From positions 58,113-122,112 of the forward strand of contig PXBD01000050.1 of NCBI GenBank assembly GCA_003565625.1: DNA of 64,000 bases. Direction: 5' to 3'. Origin of the DNA: Gammaproteobacteria bacterium. Lineage in GTDB: Bacteria > Pseudomonadota > Gammaproteobacteria > Xanthomonadales > Wenzhouxiangellaceae. Below the pieces are notes generated by a model. It was not told the DNA's origin and searched no databases. It saw only the letters and a list, made by a program, of their open reading frames with translations. Shown here in pieces: positions 29,210 to 38,957 of the stretch (positions within the stretch are counted from its first letter, which is position 1; each line of letters starts with the position of its first letter). The position numbers and the translations under genes are program-made.

Positions 29210-30009
29210 TGTGGCGCGTCCGGAAGCAGCAGAGCCGGATCAATGCGGATATCACCGAGGCTGATGCGCCAGTCCAGGTGCGGCCCGGTGGCCCGCCCGG
29301 TTGCACCGATCAGGCCGATCATCTCGCCCTGCGCGACGCGCTGGCCGGGCTCGACCAGGATCTCGCTCAAATGGAGAAAGGCCGAGATCAGCCCGTGGCC
29401 GTGGTCAAGAAAGATGGTGCCGCCGGAAAAGTACATGTCCGGATGGGTCAGGGTGATGATGCCGGCGGCCGGCGCCTGCACCGGGGTGCCGGTGGGCGCG
29501 GCAATATCCAGACCCCAGTGCGGTGCCCTGGGTTGCCCATTGAGAATGCGCTGCGAGCCGTATACCCCCGTAATCGGGCCGCTTGCCGGCCAGATGAACC
29601 CGTCTTTCCAGTCCGTCCGGTCAGCCCGATTCTGGCGCGCGCGTCGTGCCTGCGAGGCTTCATCCCGAATCCTCTTGAGCACCTCTGGACGCGGCGTGAC
29701 CTGCTCGCTTGGCAGCCCGTCAATGCGCTGGATGTCGAACTCACGGCTGGCCGGAACCAGCGTTTGCTGCCAGGTCCGGCCATCGGGCAGGGTGGCTTCC
29801 AGTTGCACTGGGCCTTCGGCATCGCGGCCAAACCCGACCAGGAACTGACCGTCGGCGCTGACCATCAGCTCATCACCGTCCGCCATGACGGTCGTGCCAG
29901 GCGGGGCGTGGCCGCGCACCAGACCGCCCTGCAGGGGCTCACCAATGAGATCGATTTCGGCTGCCGCGCCGGTGGCCAGAAAAAGCAGGAGAGTCACTAC
30001 TCGGGTCAT
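29206..30009 (-). CDS. M23-family metallopeptidase, periplasmic
   Basis: LytM-type (M23) peptidases cut peptide cross-links in peptidoglycan. A signal peptide (cleavage near GAAA-EID) precedes an unknown N-terminal domain, a charged helix (about 108-133), and the peptidase domain with H164 and D168 of HWGLDIA, the DHGHG region, and TGPHLDWRIS near 242-250. The second His of the usual HxH is Asp246 here, a variant shared by a subfamily as far as I recall, so activity is plausible but not certain. Four-base overlaps join it to mltD and to the lipoprotein gene. Confidence 0.85.
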   Translation of the reverse strand: MTRVVTLLLFLATGAAAEIDLIGEPLQGGLVRGHAPPGTTVMADGDELMVSADGQFLVGFGRDAEGPVQLEATLPDGRTWQQTLVPASREFDIQRIDGLPSEQVTPRPEVLKRIRDEASQARRARQNRADRTDWKDGFIWPASGPITGVYGSQRILNGQPRAPHWGLDIAAPTGTPVQAPAAGIITLTHPDMYFSGGTIFLDHGHGLISAFLHLSEILVEPGQRVAQGEMIGLIGATGRATGPHLDWRISLGDIRIDPALLLPDAPQ

Positions 30010-31634
30010 GAGGCCTGGTCTCCGCGGCGGATGACAAGCACCTGCCCGGGGCGCAGTATCGCGTTTTCATCCAGTCCGTTCCAGCGCATCAGGTCGGCCA
30101 GGCGAACGTTGAGTCGGCGCGAAATCAGCCACAGCGAATCGCCGTTGCGAACGGTGTAACTGGACGACTCGACCGGCGCCGGAGCCCCGGCCGGGCTGTC
30201 CATGAGAATGGTCAGGCGCTGTCCGGGGCGAATGAGATCGCGCTGACCCAGCTGATTCCATTGCTGGAGGTCGCGGACGCTGACCGAGTAGCGCCGCGCA
30301 ATCACCCACAGGCTTTCCCCGGGGCGCACCTGGTGCTGGAATCTGCGGGTGGGCAGTAGCCGTTCCTGCAGACGGGCGAAATCCTGGTAGCGGTCGGCCC
30401 ACGGGACATCATCGGGCACGGCGGCTGAGGCCCGCGGCAGCTGCAGACGCTGGCCGACGTTGAGATGGTCTCCATTGAGGTCGTTGGCCTCCCGCAGCGC
30501 GCTGATGCTGGTGTCGTGGCGCCGGGCCAGGCCCGACAGCGTGTCCCCGCGCCGGACCACGACCTCCTCATGGCGGATCACTTCACGTCCGTTGACCAGC
30601 GGCAGCACCGAACTGACGGCGTCGGCCTTGTCCAGCGGGACGAACAGATGATGCGGTCCGCCGGGCGGGGTCAAATGTCGATTCAGGCCGGGGTTGAGCG
30701 CGATCAACTCGGCAATGTCGAGTTCGGCCAGGGCGGACACGGCAACCACGTCGGTCGGGCCGGGCAATGTCAGGCGCTTGACCAGCGGTTCGTCGCGCCA
30801 GACCGGCAGGGTCCAGCCGAAGCGCTCGGGTTCCCTGAACAGGCAGCCCAGCCCATTCATTTTGGGTATGTAGGCCCGGGTTTCGCGCGGCAGTCGCAGA
30901 GCGTCCCATCCCGTTGCCCGATTGCGCGCCCGATTGAAGTTGATCGCTCGCTGAACCCGTCCCTGACCTGCGTTGTAGGCGGCCAGCGCCAGGTTCCAGT
31001 CGCCGTCGAAACGCTGGTTGAGGTAGCCCAGATAGTCGAGCGCGGCGCGCGTGGCCACGTAGACGTCCCGGCGACCGTCGTACCAGTCGTTGATCTCGAT
31101 GCCGAAATCCCGCGCCGTGGCACTGAGAAACTGCCACGTGCCCGAAGCCCTGCCATGGGAGTAGGCGAACGGGTCGTATGCGCTTTCCACGATCGGCAGG
31201 AGGGCCAGTTCACCCGGCATGTCGCGCGCCTCGAGTTCGTTGACGATGTCATGCAGCCACGGGTGTGCTCGGTCGAGCACGCGTTCCATGTAGTCGGGTC
31301 GGTCGCCGAACCATCGGGCCCACTGCAGGGCCTGGCTGCCTTCAGGACAGTAGGCGAACTCGATTCTGTCGACCACCCGGGCCAGCAGGTCCTGCTCGAC
31401 CGGATCGGGCAGGTCAAGGGGCCTGACGGCATGCAGATCCTGGCCGACCCGTCGCAGGGCCCGATCAACCGCATCGAAGGGGTCTTCGAGGCTGGCCCGA
31501 AGATAGAACGGAACCTCATCGGGGCGATGCGGTGCGGGTTCGGCCGCTGGCCGGGGTTCGATCGAGGCGCAAGCCGAAAGCAGCACGATCAGGGCCGGCG
31601 CCAGCAGGCGCGGGGTGAAAAGGTCGAGACGCAG
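30006..31634 (-). CDS. mltD: Membrane-bound lytic murein transglycosylase D, probable CUG start
   Basis: The protein has an SLT domain with catalytic Glu in LPIVESAYDP, then GTWQFL and ALAAYNAGQGRVQRA, and three C-terminal LysM repeats (VRRGDTLSGLARRHDTS, VRPGESLWVIARRYSVS, VRNGDSLWLISRRLNVR). It cleaves glycan strands, releasing anhydromuropeptides. No ATG, GTG or TTG yields a full lipoprotein signal; a CTG at 31634, six bases after GGGAGG, gives LRLDLFTPRLLAPALIVLLSAC, an excellent signal with lipobox. The GTG at 31586 would leave almost no signal peptide. It leads a coupled operon with M23 and the lipoprotein. Confidence 0.88.
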   Translation of the reverse strand: MRLDLFTPRLLAPALIVLLSACASIEPRPAAEPAPHRPDEVPFYLRASLEDPFDAVDRALRRVGQDLHAVRPLDLPDPVEQDLLARVVDRIEFAYCPEGSQALQWARWFGDRPDYMERVLDRAHPWLHDIVNELEARDMPGELALLPIVESAYDPFAYSHGRASGTWQFLSATARDFGIEINDWYDGRRDVYVATRAALDYLGYLNQRFDGDWNLALAAYNAGQGRVQRAINFNRARNRATGWDALRLPRETRAYIPKMNGLGCLFREPERFGWTLPVWRDEPLVKRLTLPGPTDVVAVSALAELDIAELIALNPGLNRHLTPPGGPHHLFVPLDKADAVSSVLPLVNGREVIRHEEVVVRRGDTLSGLARRHDTSISALREANDLNGDHLNVGQRLQLPRASAAVPDDVPWADRYQDFARLQERLLPTRRFQHQVRPGESLWVIARRYSVSVRDLQQWNQLGQRDLIRPGQRLTILMDSPAGAPAPVESSSYTVRNGDSLWLISRRLNVRLADLMRWNGLDENAILRPGQVLVIRRGDQAS

Positions 31635-31824
31635 AAGACACCTCCCAGAGACGGCAACAGGGCGCCATTATCCGTGATCGGGACGCTCGGTCAAGCACGC
31701 TCTGCCAATACGCTTGATTTCCCGACCCTCCTGCTGCAAGCTTGGGCCGGGTAGAGAGATTACAAATACAAAACCCGGGTCAGCGCCTGGCGCCGCCCAA
31801 CGGGTTCAAGGGAATGACAAGACG

Positions 31825-33171
31825 ATGATCCGCATCGACAGGGGACTGGACCTGCCGCTGGACGGCGGCCCCGTACGGCAGGTGGAACCGGCCCGACCGG
31901 TTCGCTCCGTGGCTGTGCTCGGCGGAGACTATCCCGGTATGCGACCGACCCTGCACGTGGCCGAGGGCGATCGCGTCCAGCGTGGCCAGTTATTGTTTGA
32001 AGACAAGAAAAACCCCGGGGTTCGATTCACCGCCCCGGCGGCGGGCAGGATTGGCGCCATCCACCGGGGCGAAAAGCGCTTCATGCAATCGCTGACCATC
32101 GAGCTGGGAGACGACGCCGGCGACGTGTCCTTTGATGCCTTCCAGTCCGGTTCAACGGGTCGCCTGAAGCCGACAGCGGTGCGTGAGCTGCTGCTCGAGT
32201 CGGGCGAGTGGACCGCGCTCAGGACGCGGCCCTACGGCCAGACGCCGGCGCCGGACTCGATACCTGCGGCGATTTTTGTCCGGGTCATGGACACGCAACC
32301 GCTGGCGCCCGACCCGGCCAGCATCATAGAACCTGAACTGGATGCCTTCAGTCGTGGCCTGCACGTGCTCAAGGCGCTGACCGCGGGCGTGGTCTGGGTC
32401 TGCCGCCCGCCCGCATCTTCCCTGCCTTCTTTCGCCGATGACCAGATCAGGGAGGAGGTCTTTGCCGGCCCGCATCCGGCCGGCAACCCCGGCACGCACA
32501 TCCATCATCTGCACCCGGTCGGACGCGGTCGGGTGGTCTGGACCATCGATTACCAGGACGTGATCGCCTATGGTCACCTCTTCGCCAGCGGCCGGCGCTA
32601 TACCAGGCGAACCGTGGCCCTGTGCGGCCCCCGGGTGCGGCGCCCGCGCTTGGTGCGCACTCGCCTGGGCGCCAACCTGGACGATTTGTGCCAGGATGAA
32701 ACCCTCGAGGGGAACAACCGGATGGTGTCAGGCTCGGTGTTCAGCGGCCACCACGCGCGCGGACCGCTGGCCTGGCTGAGCCGCTGGTCGAACCAGGTCA
32801 CGGTATTGCGCGAGGACCGCGACCGGCGCCTGCTCGGTTACCTGTCGCCCGGCCTGGAGCGCCACTCCAGCCGCAACATCTACCTGTCGAAGCTGTTTCC
32901 GAACAAGCGTCTGGCGCTGACGACCTCAACCAACGGCAGCGAGCGGGCAATGGTGCCGCTGGGTCAGTACGAAAGTGTCATGCCGCTGGATATCCTGCCG
33001 ACTCAGTTGCTGCGCTCCCTGATCGTTGGCGACCTGGAAATGGCCGAAGCGCTGGGCGCGCTGGAGCTGGTCGAGGAAGACCTGGCGCTGTGCACCTACG
33101 TGTGCGTGGGCAAGTACGAGTATGGCCCGATCTTGAGGGACGTGCTCGACCAGATCCAGAAGGAGGGCTGA
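31825..33171 (+). CDS. nqrA: Na+-translocating NADH:quinone reductase, subunit A
   Basis: NqrA is the membrane-associated, cofactor-poor subunit of Na+-NQR that holds quinone. The ATG at 31825 gives 448 residues starting MIRIDRGLDLPLDGG; GMRPTLHVAEGDRV and LFEDKKNPGVRFTAPAAG are diagnostic. It heads an eight-gene operon, nqrABCDEF-apbE-nqrM, that couples NADH oxidation by ubiquinone to sodium export. AAGGGA lies 11 bases upstream of the start. The next gene begins directly after its stop. Confidence 0.97.
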   Translation: MIRIDRGLDLPLDGGPVRQVEPARPVRSVAVLGGDYPGMRPTLHVAEGDRVQRGQLLFEDKKNPGVRFTAPAAGRIGAIHRGEKRFMQSLTIELGDDAGDVSFDAFQSGSTGRLKPTAVRELLLESGEWTALRTRPYGQTPAPDSIPAAIFVRVMDTQPLAPDPASIIEPELDAFSRGLHVLKALTAGVVWVCRPPASSLPSFADDQIREEVFAGPHPAGNPGTHIHHLHPVGRGRVVWTIDYQDVIAYGHLFASGRRYTRRTVALCGPRVRRPRLVRTRLGANLDDLCQDETLEGNNRMVSGSVFSGHHARGPLAWLSRWSNQVTVLREDRDRRLLGYLSPGLERHSSRNIYLSKLFPNKRLALTTSTNGSERAMVPLGQYESVMPLDILPTQLLRSLIVGDLEMAEALGALELVEEDLALCTYVCVGKYEYGPILRDVLDQIQKEG

Positions 33172-34428
33172 ATGGGATTGAGAGCTTTCGTCGACCGGCG
33201 CATTGCCCCGCACTTCGAGCGCGGCGGCAAGTATCACCGGTTCTACGTGTTTTACGAAATGTTCGACACCATGCTCTACAGTCCGCCGAGCACCACGCGC
33301 TCAACGGCACACGTGCGCGACGGGCTGGATCTGAAGCGGGTCATGATGACGGTCTGGTTTGCCGCTTTGCCGGCGCTGCTGTTCGGCATGATCAACGTCG
33401 GCTACCAGGCCAACCTGCAGATCAGCGAGTTCGGCTACAGTCCGATTCCGGGCTGGCGAACCGACCTGGTGGCACTGATGACCGGCTTCGATCCGGCCAG
33501 CTGGGTCGCCAACCTCTTGCACGGCGCGGTCTACTATGTTCCGATCTTTGTTGTGACCTACCTCGGCGGGTTCATCTGGGAGGGACTGTTCGCCTGGAAA
33601 AGAGGACATGAGGTCAATGAGGGTTTTTTCGTCACCGGCATCCTGTTCACCCTGATTCTGCCGCCGACGATTCCGCTCTGGATGGTGTTTCTGGGCATCA
33701 GCTTCGGGGTGGTGGTGGGCAAGGAAGTCTTTGGCGGAACCGGCAAGAACTTCCTCAATCCCGCCCTGACCGGGCGGGCGTTTTTGTTTTTTGCCTACCC
33801 CGCCTACCTGACTGGCGATTCGATCTGGACTGCGGTTGACGGCTTCTCCGGGGCCACCCCGCTGGCCATGGCGGCGCTGGGCGACCTGGACTACAGTGCC
33901 GGATTGAGCGCCAACGCCTCGCTGGCGCCCGAGGTCGATCTGAGCTGGATGCAGACCGCGCTCGGCGGTATCCAGGGATCGGGGGGCGAGACCTCGACCC
34001 TGGTTATTGCCTTTGGCGCCCTGGTGTTGCTGGTGACCAAGATTGCCTCGTGGCGCATCATGCTGAGCATGTTGCTGGGCATGATCGGCATGGCCTCGAT
34101 TCTCAACTGGGCCGGCAGCGACACCAACCCGATGTTTGCCATGCCCTGGTACTGGCATCTGACCCTGGGTGGATTCGCGTTCGGCCTGGTCTACATGGCC
34201 ACTGATCCGGTCTCGGCATCCATGACCGACGCCGGCAAATGGGTGTTCGGCATCCTGATCGGGGTCATGGTGATACTGATCCGCGTGATCAACCCGGCGT
34301 TCCCGGAGGGCGTGATGCTGGCCATTCTGTTCGGCAACCTGTGTGCACCACTGATCGACTACGTGGTCATCAAGGCCAACATCGCGCGTCGCAGACGGCG
34401 CTTGCAGGAGGTGCCCGGTGAGGGATAA
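33172..34428 (+). CDS. nqrB: Na+-NQR subunit B
   Basis: NqrB is the large membrane subunit carrying covalent FMN and riboflavin. The 418-residue protein has about ten membrane segments and the flavinylation motif DGFSGATPLA, with FMN expected on Thr229 (added by ApbE, whose gene is in this operon). KYHRFYVFYEMFDTMLY near the N-terminus is typical. Its end overlaps the nqrC start by 11 bases. Confidence 0.97.
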   Translation: MGLRAFVDRRIAPHFERGGKYHRFYVFYEMFDTMLYSPPSTTRSTAHVRDGLDLKRVMMTVWFAALPALLFGMINVGYQANLQISEFGYSPIPGWRTDLVALMTGFDPASWVANLLHGAVYYVPIFVVTYLGGFIWEGLFAWKRGHEVNEGFFVTGILFTLILPPTIPLWMVFLGISFGVVVGKEVFGGTGKNFLNPALTGRAFLFFAYPAYLTGDSIWTAVDGFSGATPLAMAALGDLDYSAGLSANASLAPEVDLSWMQTALGGIQGSGGETSTLVIAFGALVLLVTKIASWRIMLSMLLGMIGMASILNWAGSDTNPMFAMPWYWHLTLGGFAFGLVYMATDPVSASMTDAGKWVFGILIGVMVILIRVINPAFPEGVMLAILFGNLCAPLIDYVVIKANIARRRRRLQEVPGEG

Positions 34429-35197
34429 GAACAGCGTAGGCAATATTCTCAGAGTGGCGACCGGGGTGTGCCTGGTGTGCGCGGTGATCGTCTCGACCGC
34501 CGCGGTGACACTCAGACCGTTCCAGGAGGAGAACCGGGCGACATTTCGTCAACTCAACGTGCTTCAGGCCGCCGGACTGTATGAGCCCGGAATCGATATC
34601 GCGCGGGCATTCGAACGCATCGAGAGGCGCATCGTTGATTTCGAATCCGGGGGCTATGTCGATCCGCCGGGCGGTTTCGACCCGGTGCGGGCCGTGCGTG
34701 ACCCGGCCTGGTCGCAGGCCCTGACCGATGACCCGGCCGGCATCGGCCGACGTCCTCACTATGGCGAGGTGTTTCTGGCCCGCGATGACGATGGCGCGCT
34801 GGAGCGCGTGATCCTGCCGGTTCATGCCTACGGTCTTTGGTCCACCATGTACGCCTTCCTTGCCCTGGAGGCAGATCTGCGCACTGTTTCAGGGATCAGT
34901 TTTTTCGAGCACGCCGAAACGCCTGGTCTGGGCGGGGAAATCGAGAACCCGCGTTGGCAGGAACATTGGGTGGGTAAAAAAGTGCGCGACGAACGGGGCC
35001 AGGTCCGCTTCCGGGTCGATCGCGGGCCGACGCCGCCCGGAGCCAACGACGCCGACTACCGGGTGGATGGCCTGTCGGGCGCGACCATCACTTCACGCGG
35101 GGTGGAAAGCATGGTCCAGTTCTGGCTGGGCGAGCAAGGCTACGGCTCCTACCTGGTCCGCCTGGAAAATCGCCTGGCAAACACGGAGGGAATGTAG
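34418..35197 (+). CDS. nqrC: Na+-NQR subunit C
   Basis: NqrC has one N-terminal membrane anchor (about 8-30) and a periplasmic FMN-binding domain. The flavinylation motif DGLSGATIT places the covalent FMN on about Thr223. [12 protein letters not shown] is the family's conserved loop. The start is a GTG inside nqrB, read in another frame. The 259 residues match the family. Confidence 0.97.
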   Translation: MRDKNSVGNILRVATGVCLVCAVIVSTAAVTLRPFQEENRATFRQLNVLQAAGLYEPGIDIARAFERIERRIVDFESGGYVDPPGGFDPVRAVRDPAWSQALTDDPAGIGRRPHYGEVFLARDDDGALERVILPVHAYGLWSTMYAFLALEADLRTVSGISFFEHAETPGLGGEIENPRWQEHWVGKKVRDERGQVRFRVDRGPTPPGANDADYRVDGLSGATITSRGVESMVQFWLGEQGYGSYLVRLENRLANTEGM

Positions 35198-35199
35198 TC

Positions 35200-35868
35200 A
35201 TGGCTAATCTCAAGGCACGCGAGGTGCTGTTTGCACCCATTTTTGCCAACAACCCGATTGCGCTGCAGATTCTGGGGATCTGTTCGGCGCTGGCCATCAC
35301 GACCAAGCTCAGCACCACGCTGACGATGTGTGCTGCGGTCCTGTTCGTGCTGACCTTCTCCAATTTCTTCGTTTCCCTGATCCGCAACATGATCCCCTCG
35401 AACATCCGGATCATTGTTCAGATGACGATTATTACCGCCCTGGTGATCGTGGTCGATCAGTTTCTGCAGGCCTTTGCCTTCCAGCTCAGCCGCGAACTGT
35501 CGGTGTTCGTCGGCCTGATCATCACCAACTGTATCGTGATGGGGCGGGCCGAGGCCTTCGCCATGCAGAACCCGCCGCTGATTTCAGCCGTCGACGGGTT
35601 CGGCAATGCCCTGGGTTATTCGGTGGTGCTGCTGGCGGTGGGCTTTTCGCGCGAGTTGTTCGGATCGGGCAGTGTACTGGGTGCACAGGTCTTGCCGCTT
35701 GCCGCCGATGGCGGCTGGTATCAGCCCAATGGCCTGATGCTGCTGCCGCCGAGCGCCTTTTTCCTCATCGGCGGTTTCATCTGGATTTTGCGCAGCTACC
35801 GGGTTGAACAGGTCGAAAAAGAGCCGTTTGTCATCGGCCCGAATACGCGCACGTCGCCGGCGTTCTGA
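35200..35868 (+). CDS. nqrD: Na+-NQR subunit D
   Basis: NqrD (222 residues, about six membrane helices) forms with NqrE the inverted-topology pair that coordinates an iron centre and the sodium path. [20 protein letters not shown] contains the ligand Cys region and [16 protein letters not shown] the second conserved Cys. It starts two bases after nqrC. Confidence 0.97.
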   Translation: MANLKAREVLFAPIFANNPIALQILGICSALAITTKLSTTLTMCAAVLFVLTFSNFFVSLIRNMIPSNIRIIVQMTIITALVIVVDQFLQAFAFQLSRELSVFVGLIITNCIVMGRAEAFAMQNPPLISAVDGFGNALGYSVVLLAVGFSRELFGSGSVLGAQVLPLAADGGWYQPNGLMLLPPSAFFLIGGFIWILRSYRVEQVEKEPFVIGPNTRTSPAF

Positions 35869-35883
35869 TCGGGAGGGGAGGGG

Positions 35884-36504
35884 ATGCTTGAACATTATCT
35901 GAGTCTGTTTATTCGTGCCGTGTTCGTCGAGAACATGGCGCTGGCGTTTTTTCTTGGCATGTGCACGTTTCTGGCCATTTCCAAGAAAGTTGAAACTGCG
36001 CTCGGACTGGGCATTGCGGTGATCGTGGTGCTGACCCTGACGGTGCCGGTCAACAACCTCATCCTGCACAATTTCCTCGACGAGGGCTCGCTGTCCTGGA
36101 CCGGTATCGCCGCGCTCGAGCAGGTCGATCTGCGCTTTCTGGGCCTGATGTGTTACATCGGGCTGATTGCGGCCATTGTCCAGATCCTGGAGATGTTTCT
36201 CGACCGCTACGTGCCCGCCCTGTACAACGCTTTGGGCATCTTTCTGCCCCTGATCACGGTCAATTGCGCCATTCTCGGCGCCAGTTTGTTCATGGTCGAG
36301 CGCAATTACCGGTTCGGCGAGTCGGTCGTGTTCGGTTTCGGGGCCGGGTTCGGCTGGGCCCTGGCCATTGTGCTGCTGGCCGCGATACGCGAAAAGCTCA
36401 AGTACAGCGACGTGCCCGAAGGCCTGCGCGGCCTGGGGATCGTGTTCATCATCACCGGTCTGATGTCACTGGGTTTCATGTCTTTTGCCGGGGTGCAGCT
36501 GTGA
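35884..36504 (+). CDS. nqrE: Na+-NQR subunit E
   Basis: NqrE is the 206-residue partner of Nqr[20 protein letters not shown] and [19 protein letters not shown] carry the two conserved Cys residues for the intramembrane iron site, which NqrM helps to fill. Its stop codon overlaps the GTG start of nqrF by four bases (GTGA). Confidence 0.97.
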   Translation: MLEHYLSLFIRAVFVENMALAFFLGMCTFLAISKKVETALGLGIAVIVVLTLTVPVNNLILHNFLDEGSLSWTGIAALEQVDLRFLGLMCYIGLIAAIVQILEMFLDRYVPALYNALGIFLPLITVNCAILGASLFMVERNYRFGESVVFGFGAGFGWALAIVLLAAIREKLKYSDVPEGLRGLGIVFIITGLMSLGFMSFAGVQL

Positions 36505-37736
36505 TCTGGGTCGAAATCGTCGCCGGGGTAGCCATGTTCACCGGCAGCGTGCTGGTCATGGTGGGGTTGATTCTGGCGGCGCGCTCGAAGCTGGTGAGCA
36601 CCGGAGAAGTCAGTATCGAAATCAACGGGGATCCCGACAAAAGCGTAACGACCAGCGCCGGCGGCAAGCTGCTTGGCACGCTCGCCGAGCGCGGCATCTT
36701 CTTGTCGTCTGCCTGTGGTGGCGGTGGTACCTGCGGTCAGTGTGTCTGCCGGGTCATCGAGGGCGGCGGCGATGCCCTGGCGACCGAACGCGAAAAGCTC
36801 TCGCGCGGAGAGATCCGGGAAGGCAAGCGCCTGTCCTGCCAGGTGGCGGTCAAGCAGGACATGAAAATCGAGGTGCCCGAGGAATTCTTCGGCGTCAAGA
36901 AGATCGAATGCGAGGTGATTTCCAACGACAACGTCGCGACTTTCATCAAGGAGCTGGTGCTGCGCCTGCCCGAGGGTCTGGACGTCCAGTTCCGGGCCGG
37001 CGGGTTCATGCAGTTTGCCATTCCTCGTTTCGAGGCCCGGTTCAAGGACTTCGAAGTACTCGACGATTATCGTGAGGACTGGGACCGCTTCGACCTGTTC
37101 AAGCTGGCCCTGAACAATCGCGAAGAAGAGACGATTCGTGCCTATTCGATGGCCAACTATCCGGAAGAAAAAGGGGTGCTCAAATTCAATATCCGGATTG
37201 CCACACCGCCGCCCCGTCAGGCCGATGCGACGCCGGGCATTGCGTCCACCTATCTGTTCCATCTCAAGCCCGGCGACAAGGTCACCGTGTTCGGCCCGTT
37301 TGGGGAGTTCTTTGCCAAGGAAACCGATGCTGAAATGGTTTTCATCGGCGGCGGTGCCGGCATGGCGCCCTTGCGCGCGCACATCTTCGACCAGCTCAGC
37401 CGTCTCAAGACCGACCGCAAGATCACCTTCTGGTACGGCGCCCGGTCCCTGCGCGAGGCATTCTATGTCGAGGAATTCGATCAACTGGCCGCCGAACACG
37501 ACAACTTCACCTGGCACCTGGCGTTGTCCGATCCGCTGCCCGAAGACAACTGGTCCGGCTATGCCGGCTTCATCCACCAGGTGGCGATGGAGCATTACCT
37601 AAAAGATCACCCGGCCCCGGAAGACTGCGAATACTACCTGTGCGGCCCGCCAATGATGAACGCCGCGGTATTGGCAATGCTCGATGATCTGGGCGTGGAG
37701 CCGGAGAATATTCTGCTGGATGATTTCGGAGGCTGA
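36501..37736 (+). CDS. nqrF: Na+-NQR subunit F
   Basis: NqrF accepts electrons from NADH. It has an N-terminal membrane helix (about 5-27), a plant-type 2Fe-2S ferredoxin domain with C72, C78, C81 and C113 ([11 protein letters not shown] and LSCQ), an FAD domain with [10 protein letters not shown], and an NAD(H)-binding domain ([25 protein letters not shown]). The start is GTG at 36501, overlapping nqrE, giving 411 residues. Confidence 0.97.
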   Translation: MIWVEIVAGVAMFTGSVLVMVGLILAARSKLVSTGEVSIEINGDPDKSVTTSAGGKLLGTLAERGIFLSSACGGGGTCGQCVCRVIEGGGDALATEREKLSRGEIREGKRLSCQVAVKQDMKIEVPEEFFGVKKIECEVISNDNVATFIKELVLRLPEGLDVQFRAGGFMQFAIPRFEARFKDFEVLDDYREDWDRFDLFKLALNNREEETIRAYSMANYPEEKGVLKFNIRIATPPPRQADATPGIASTYLFHLKPGDKVTVFGPFGEFFAKETDAEMVFIGGGAGMAPLRAHIFDQLSRLKTDRKITFWYGARSLREAFYVEEFDQLAAEHDNFTWHLALSDPLPEDNWSGYAGFIHQVAMEHYLKDHPAPEDCEYYLCGPPMMNAAVLAMLDDLGVEPENILLDDFGG

Positions 37737-37743
37737 CGGACCG

Positions 37744-38769
37744 ATGCACGCGCTCAAAGCATGTTTTTGGCTGCTGTGCGCCATTCTGCTGCTGACTGCC
37801 TGCAGTCGCGGTCCGGCGCCGATCACCTTGAGCGGATCCACCATGGGCACCTACTGGACCGTCCGCCTGGCCAGCATGCCGGCCCGGGTCGACGCGCCCG
37901 GGTTGCGCCGCGAGATCGAAGCACTGCTCGATGAAGTCAACGCGGAAATGAGCACCTATCGGCCCGATTCGGTCATCACTGCCTTCAACAACGCACGCGC
38001 CGGAGACGTCATCGACTTGCCTCCGGGTTTTGCCGGCGTGTTGGGTGAAGCCCTGTACTGGGCCGAGGCGACCGGCGGGGCGTTTGACCCAACCATCGGT
38101 CCTGTGGTTGATTTATGGGGATTTGGTCCGGACGGGGCGATTGATGTCTACCCCGATCCTGACGAACTGATGCGTCGTCTGGCGCTGGTGGGCTGGGAGC
38201 GCCTGGAATTCGATCCGGAATCGGCCCGGGTCCAACAACCCGGTGGCCTGCGTCTGGACCTGTCGGGTATCGCCAAAGGCTGGGGGGTGGATGTGATTGC
38301 CGAGCACCTGCAGGCCCGTGGCATCGACGGCTTTCTGATCGATATCGGGGGGGATTTGCGGGTACAGGGGCAACGGCCGGATGGCCAGGATTGGCGAGTC
38401 GCCATCGAAAGACCGCAGCCCGGTCGGGGCGAGGCCCGTTCGCTGATCGAAAGTTCCAGGGCAGCCATTGCCACCAGTGGTGACTATCGAAACTTCGTCG
38501 AGTTCAACGGGCAGCGCTACTCCCACCTGATTGACCCGGCCAGCGGTCGTCCGATTGATCACGCTACCGTGTCGGTCACGGCGGTGGCCGAAACCTGCAC
38601 CACAGCCGATGCCCTGGCGACCGCGCTGCATGTCATGCCCCCGGACCGTGCCCTGGAGTTTGCCATCGAACGGGATCTGGCCGTACTCTGGCTGCTGGTC
38701 GAAGATGGCGAACTGGTCGAGCAGTCCACACCCCGCTTCGAGCGGCTGATTGAAACTGGAGAGTTGTAA
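37744..38769 (+). CDS. apbE: FAD:protein FMN transferase ApbE
   Basis: ApbE attaches FMN to the Thr residues of NqrB and NqrC using FAD. The 341-residue product is a lipoprotein (lipobox LTACS) facing the periplasm, with GSTMGTYWTV, DPTIGPVVDLWGFGP and SHLIDPASGRPIDH, the flavin- and Mg-binding elements of the family. It follows nqrF by seven bases; nqrM begins at the next base after its stop. Confidence 0.97.
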   Translation: MHALKACFWLLCAILLLTACSRGPAPITLSGSTMGTYWTVRLASMPARVDAPGLRREIEALLDEVNAEMSTYRPDSVITAFNNARAGDVIDLPPGFAGVLGEALYWAEATGGAFDPTIGPVVDLWGFGPDGAIDVYPDPDELMRRLALVGWERLEFDPESARVQQPGGLRLDLSGIAKGWGVDVIAEHLQARGIDGFLIDIGGDLRVQGQRPDGQDWRVAIERPQPGRGEARSLIESSRAAIATSGDYRNFVEFNGQRYSHLIDPASGRPIDHATVSVTAVAETCTTADALATALHVMPPDRALEFAIERDLAVLWLLVEDGELVEQSTPRFERLIETGEL

Positions 38770-38952
38770 ATGCTGGTTACCCTGCTTCTGAGTGTGGTCC
38801 TGATGCTCGTGTTGTTCGCTGCAATGATGGTGGGTGTGCTGATGGGGCGCCAGCCGATCAAGGGCTCGTGCGGTGGTATCGGCAACCAGGCCGATTGCCC
38901 TTGCGGCCGAACGCCGGCGACTTGTGCGGAGCGCAAACGGCCCGCAGACTGA
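38770..38952 (+). CDS. nqrM: Na+-NQR maturation protein NqrM
   Basis: This 60-residue protein has one N-terminal membrane helix (about 3-25) and a Cys-rich tail KGSCGGIG...DCPCG...TC. NqrM (DUF539) delivers or installs iron in the NqrD/NqrE centre. Position after apbE is typical. It ends five bases from the convergent CBS gene. Confidence 0.93.
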   Translation: MLVTLLLSVVLMLVLFAAMMVGVLMGRQPIKGSCGGIGNQADCPCGRTPATCAERKRPAD

Positions 38953-38957
38953 GCAAG

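Noticed and set aside
31516-31698. Frameshift as an alternative explanation for the missing mltD start
   Set aside because: The other frames give no hydrophobic signal sequence, while the CTG-started frame does, with a good ribosome site; still, resequencing is worthwhile.
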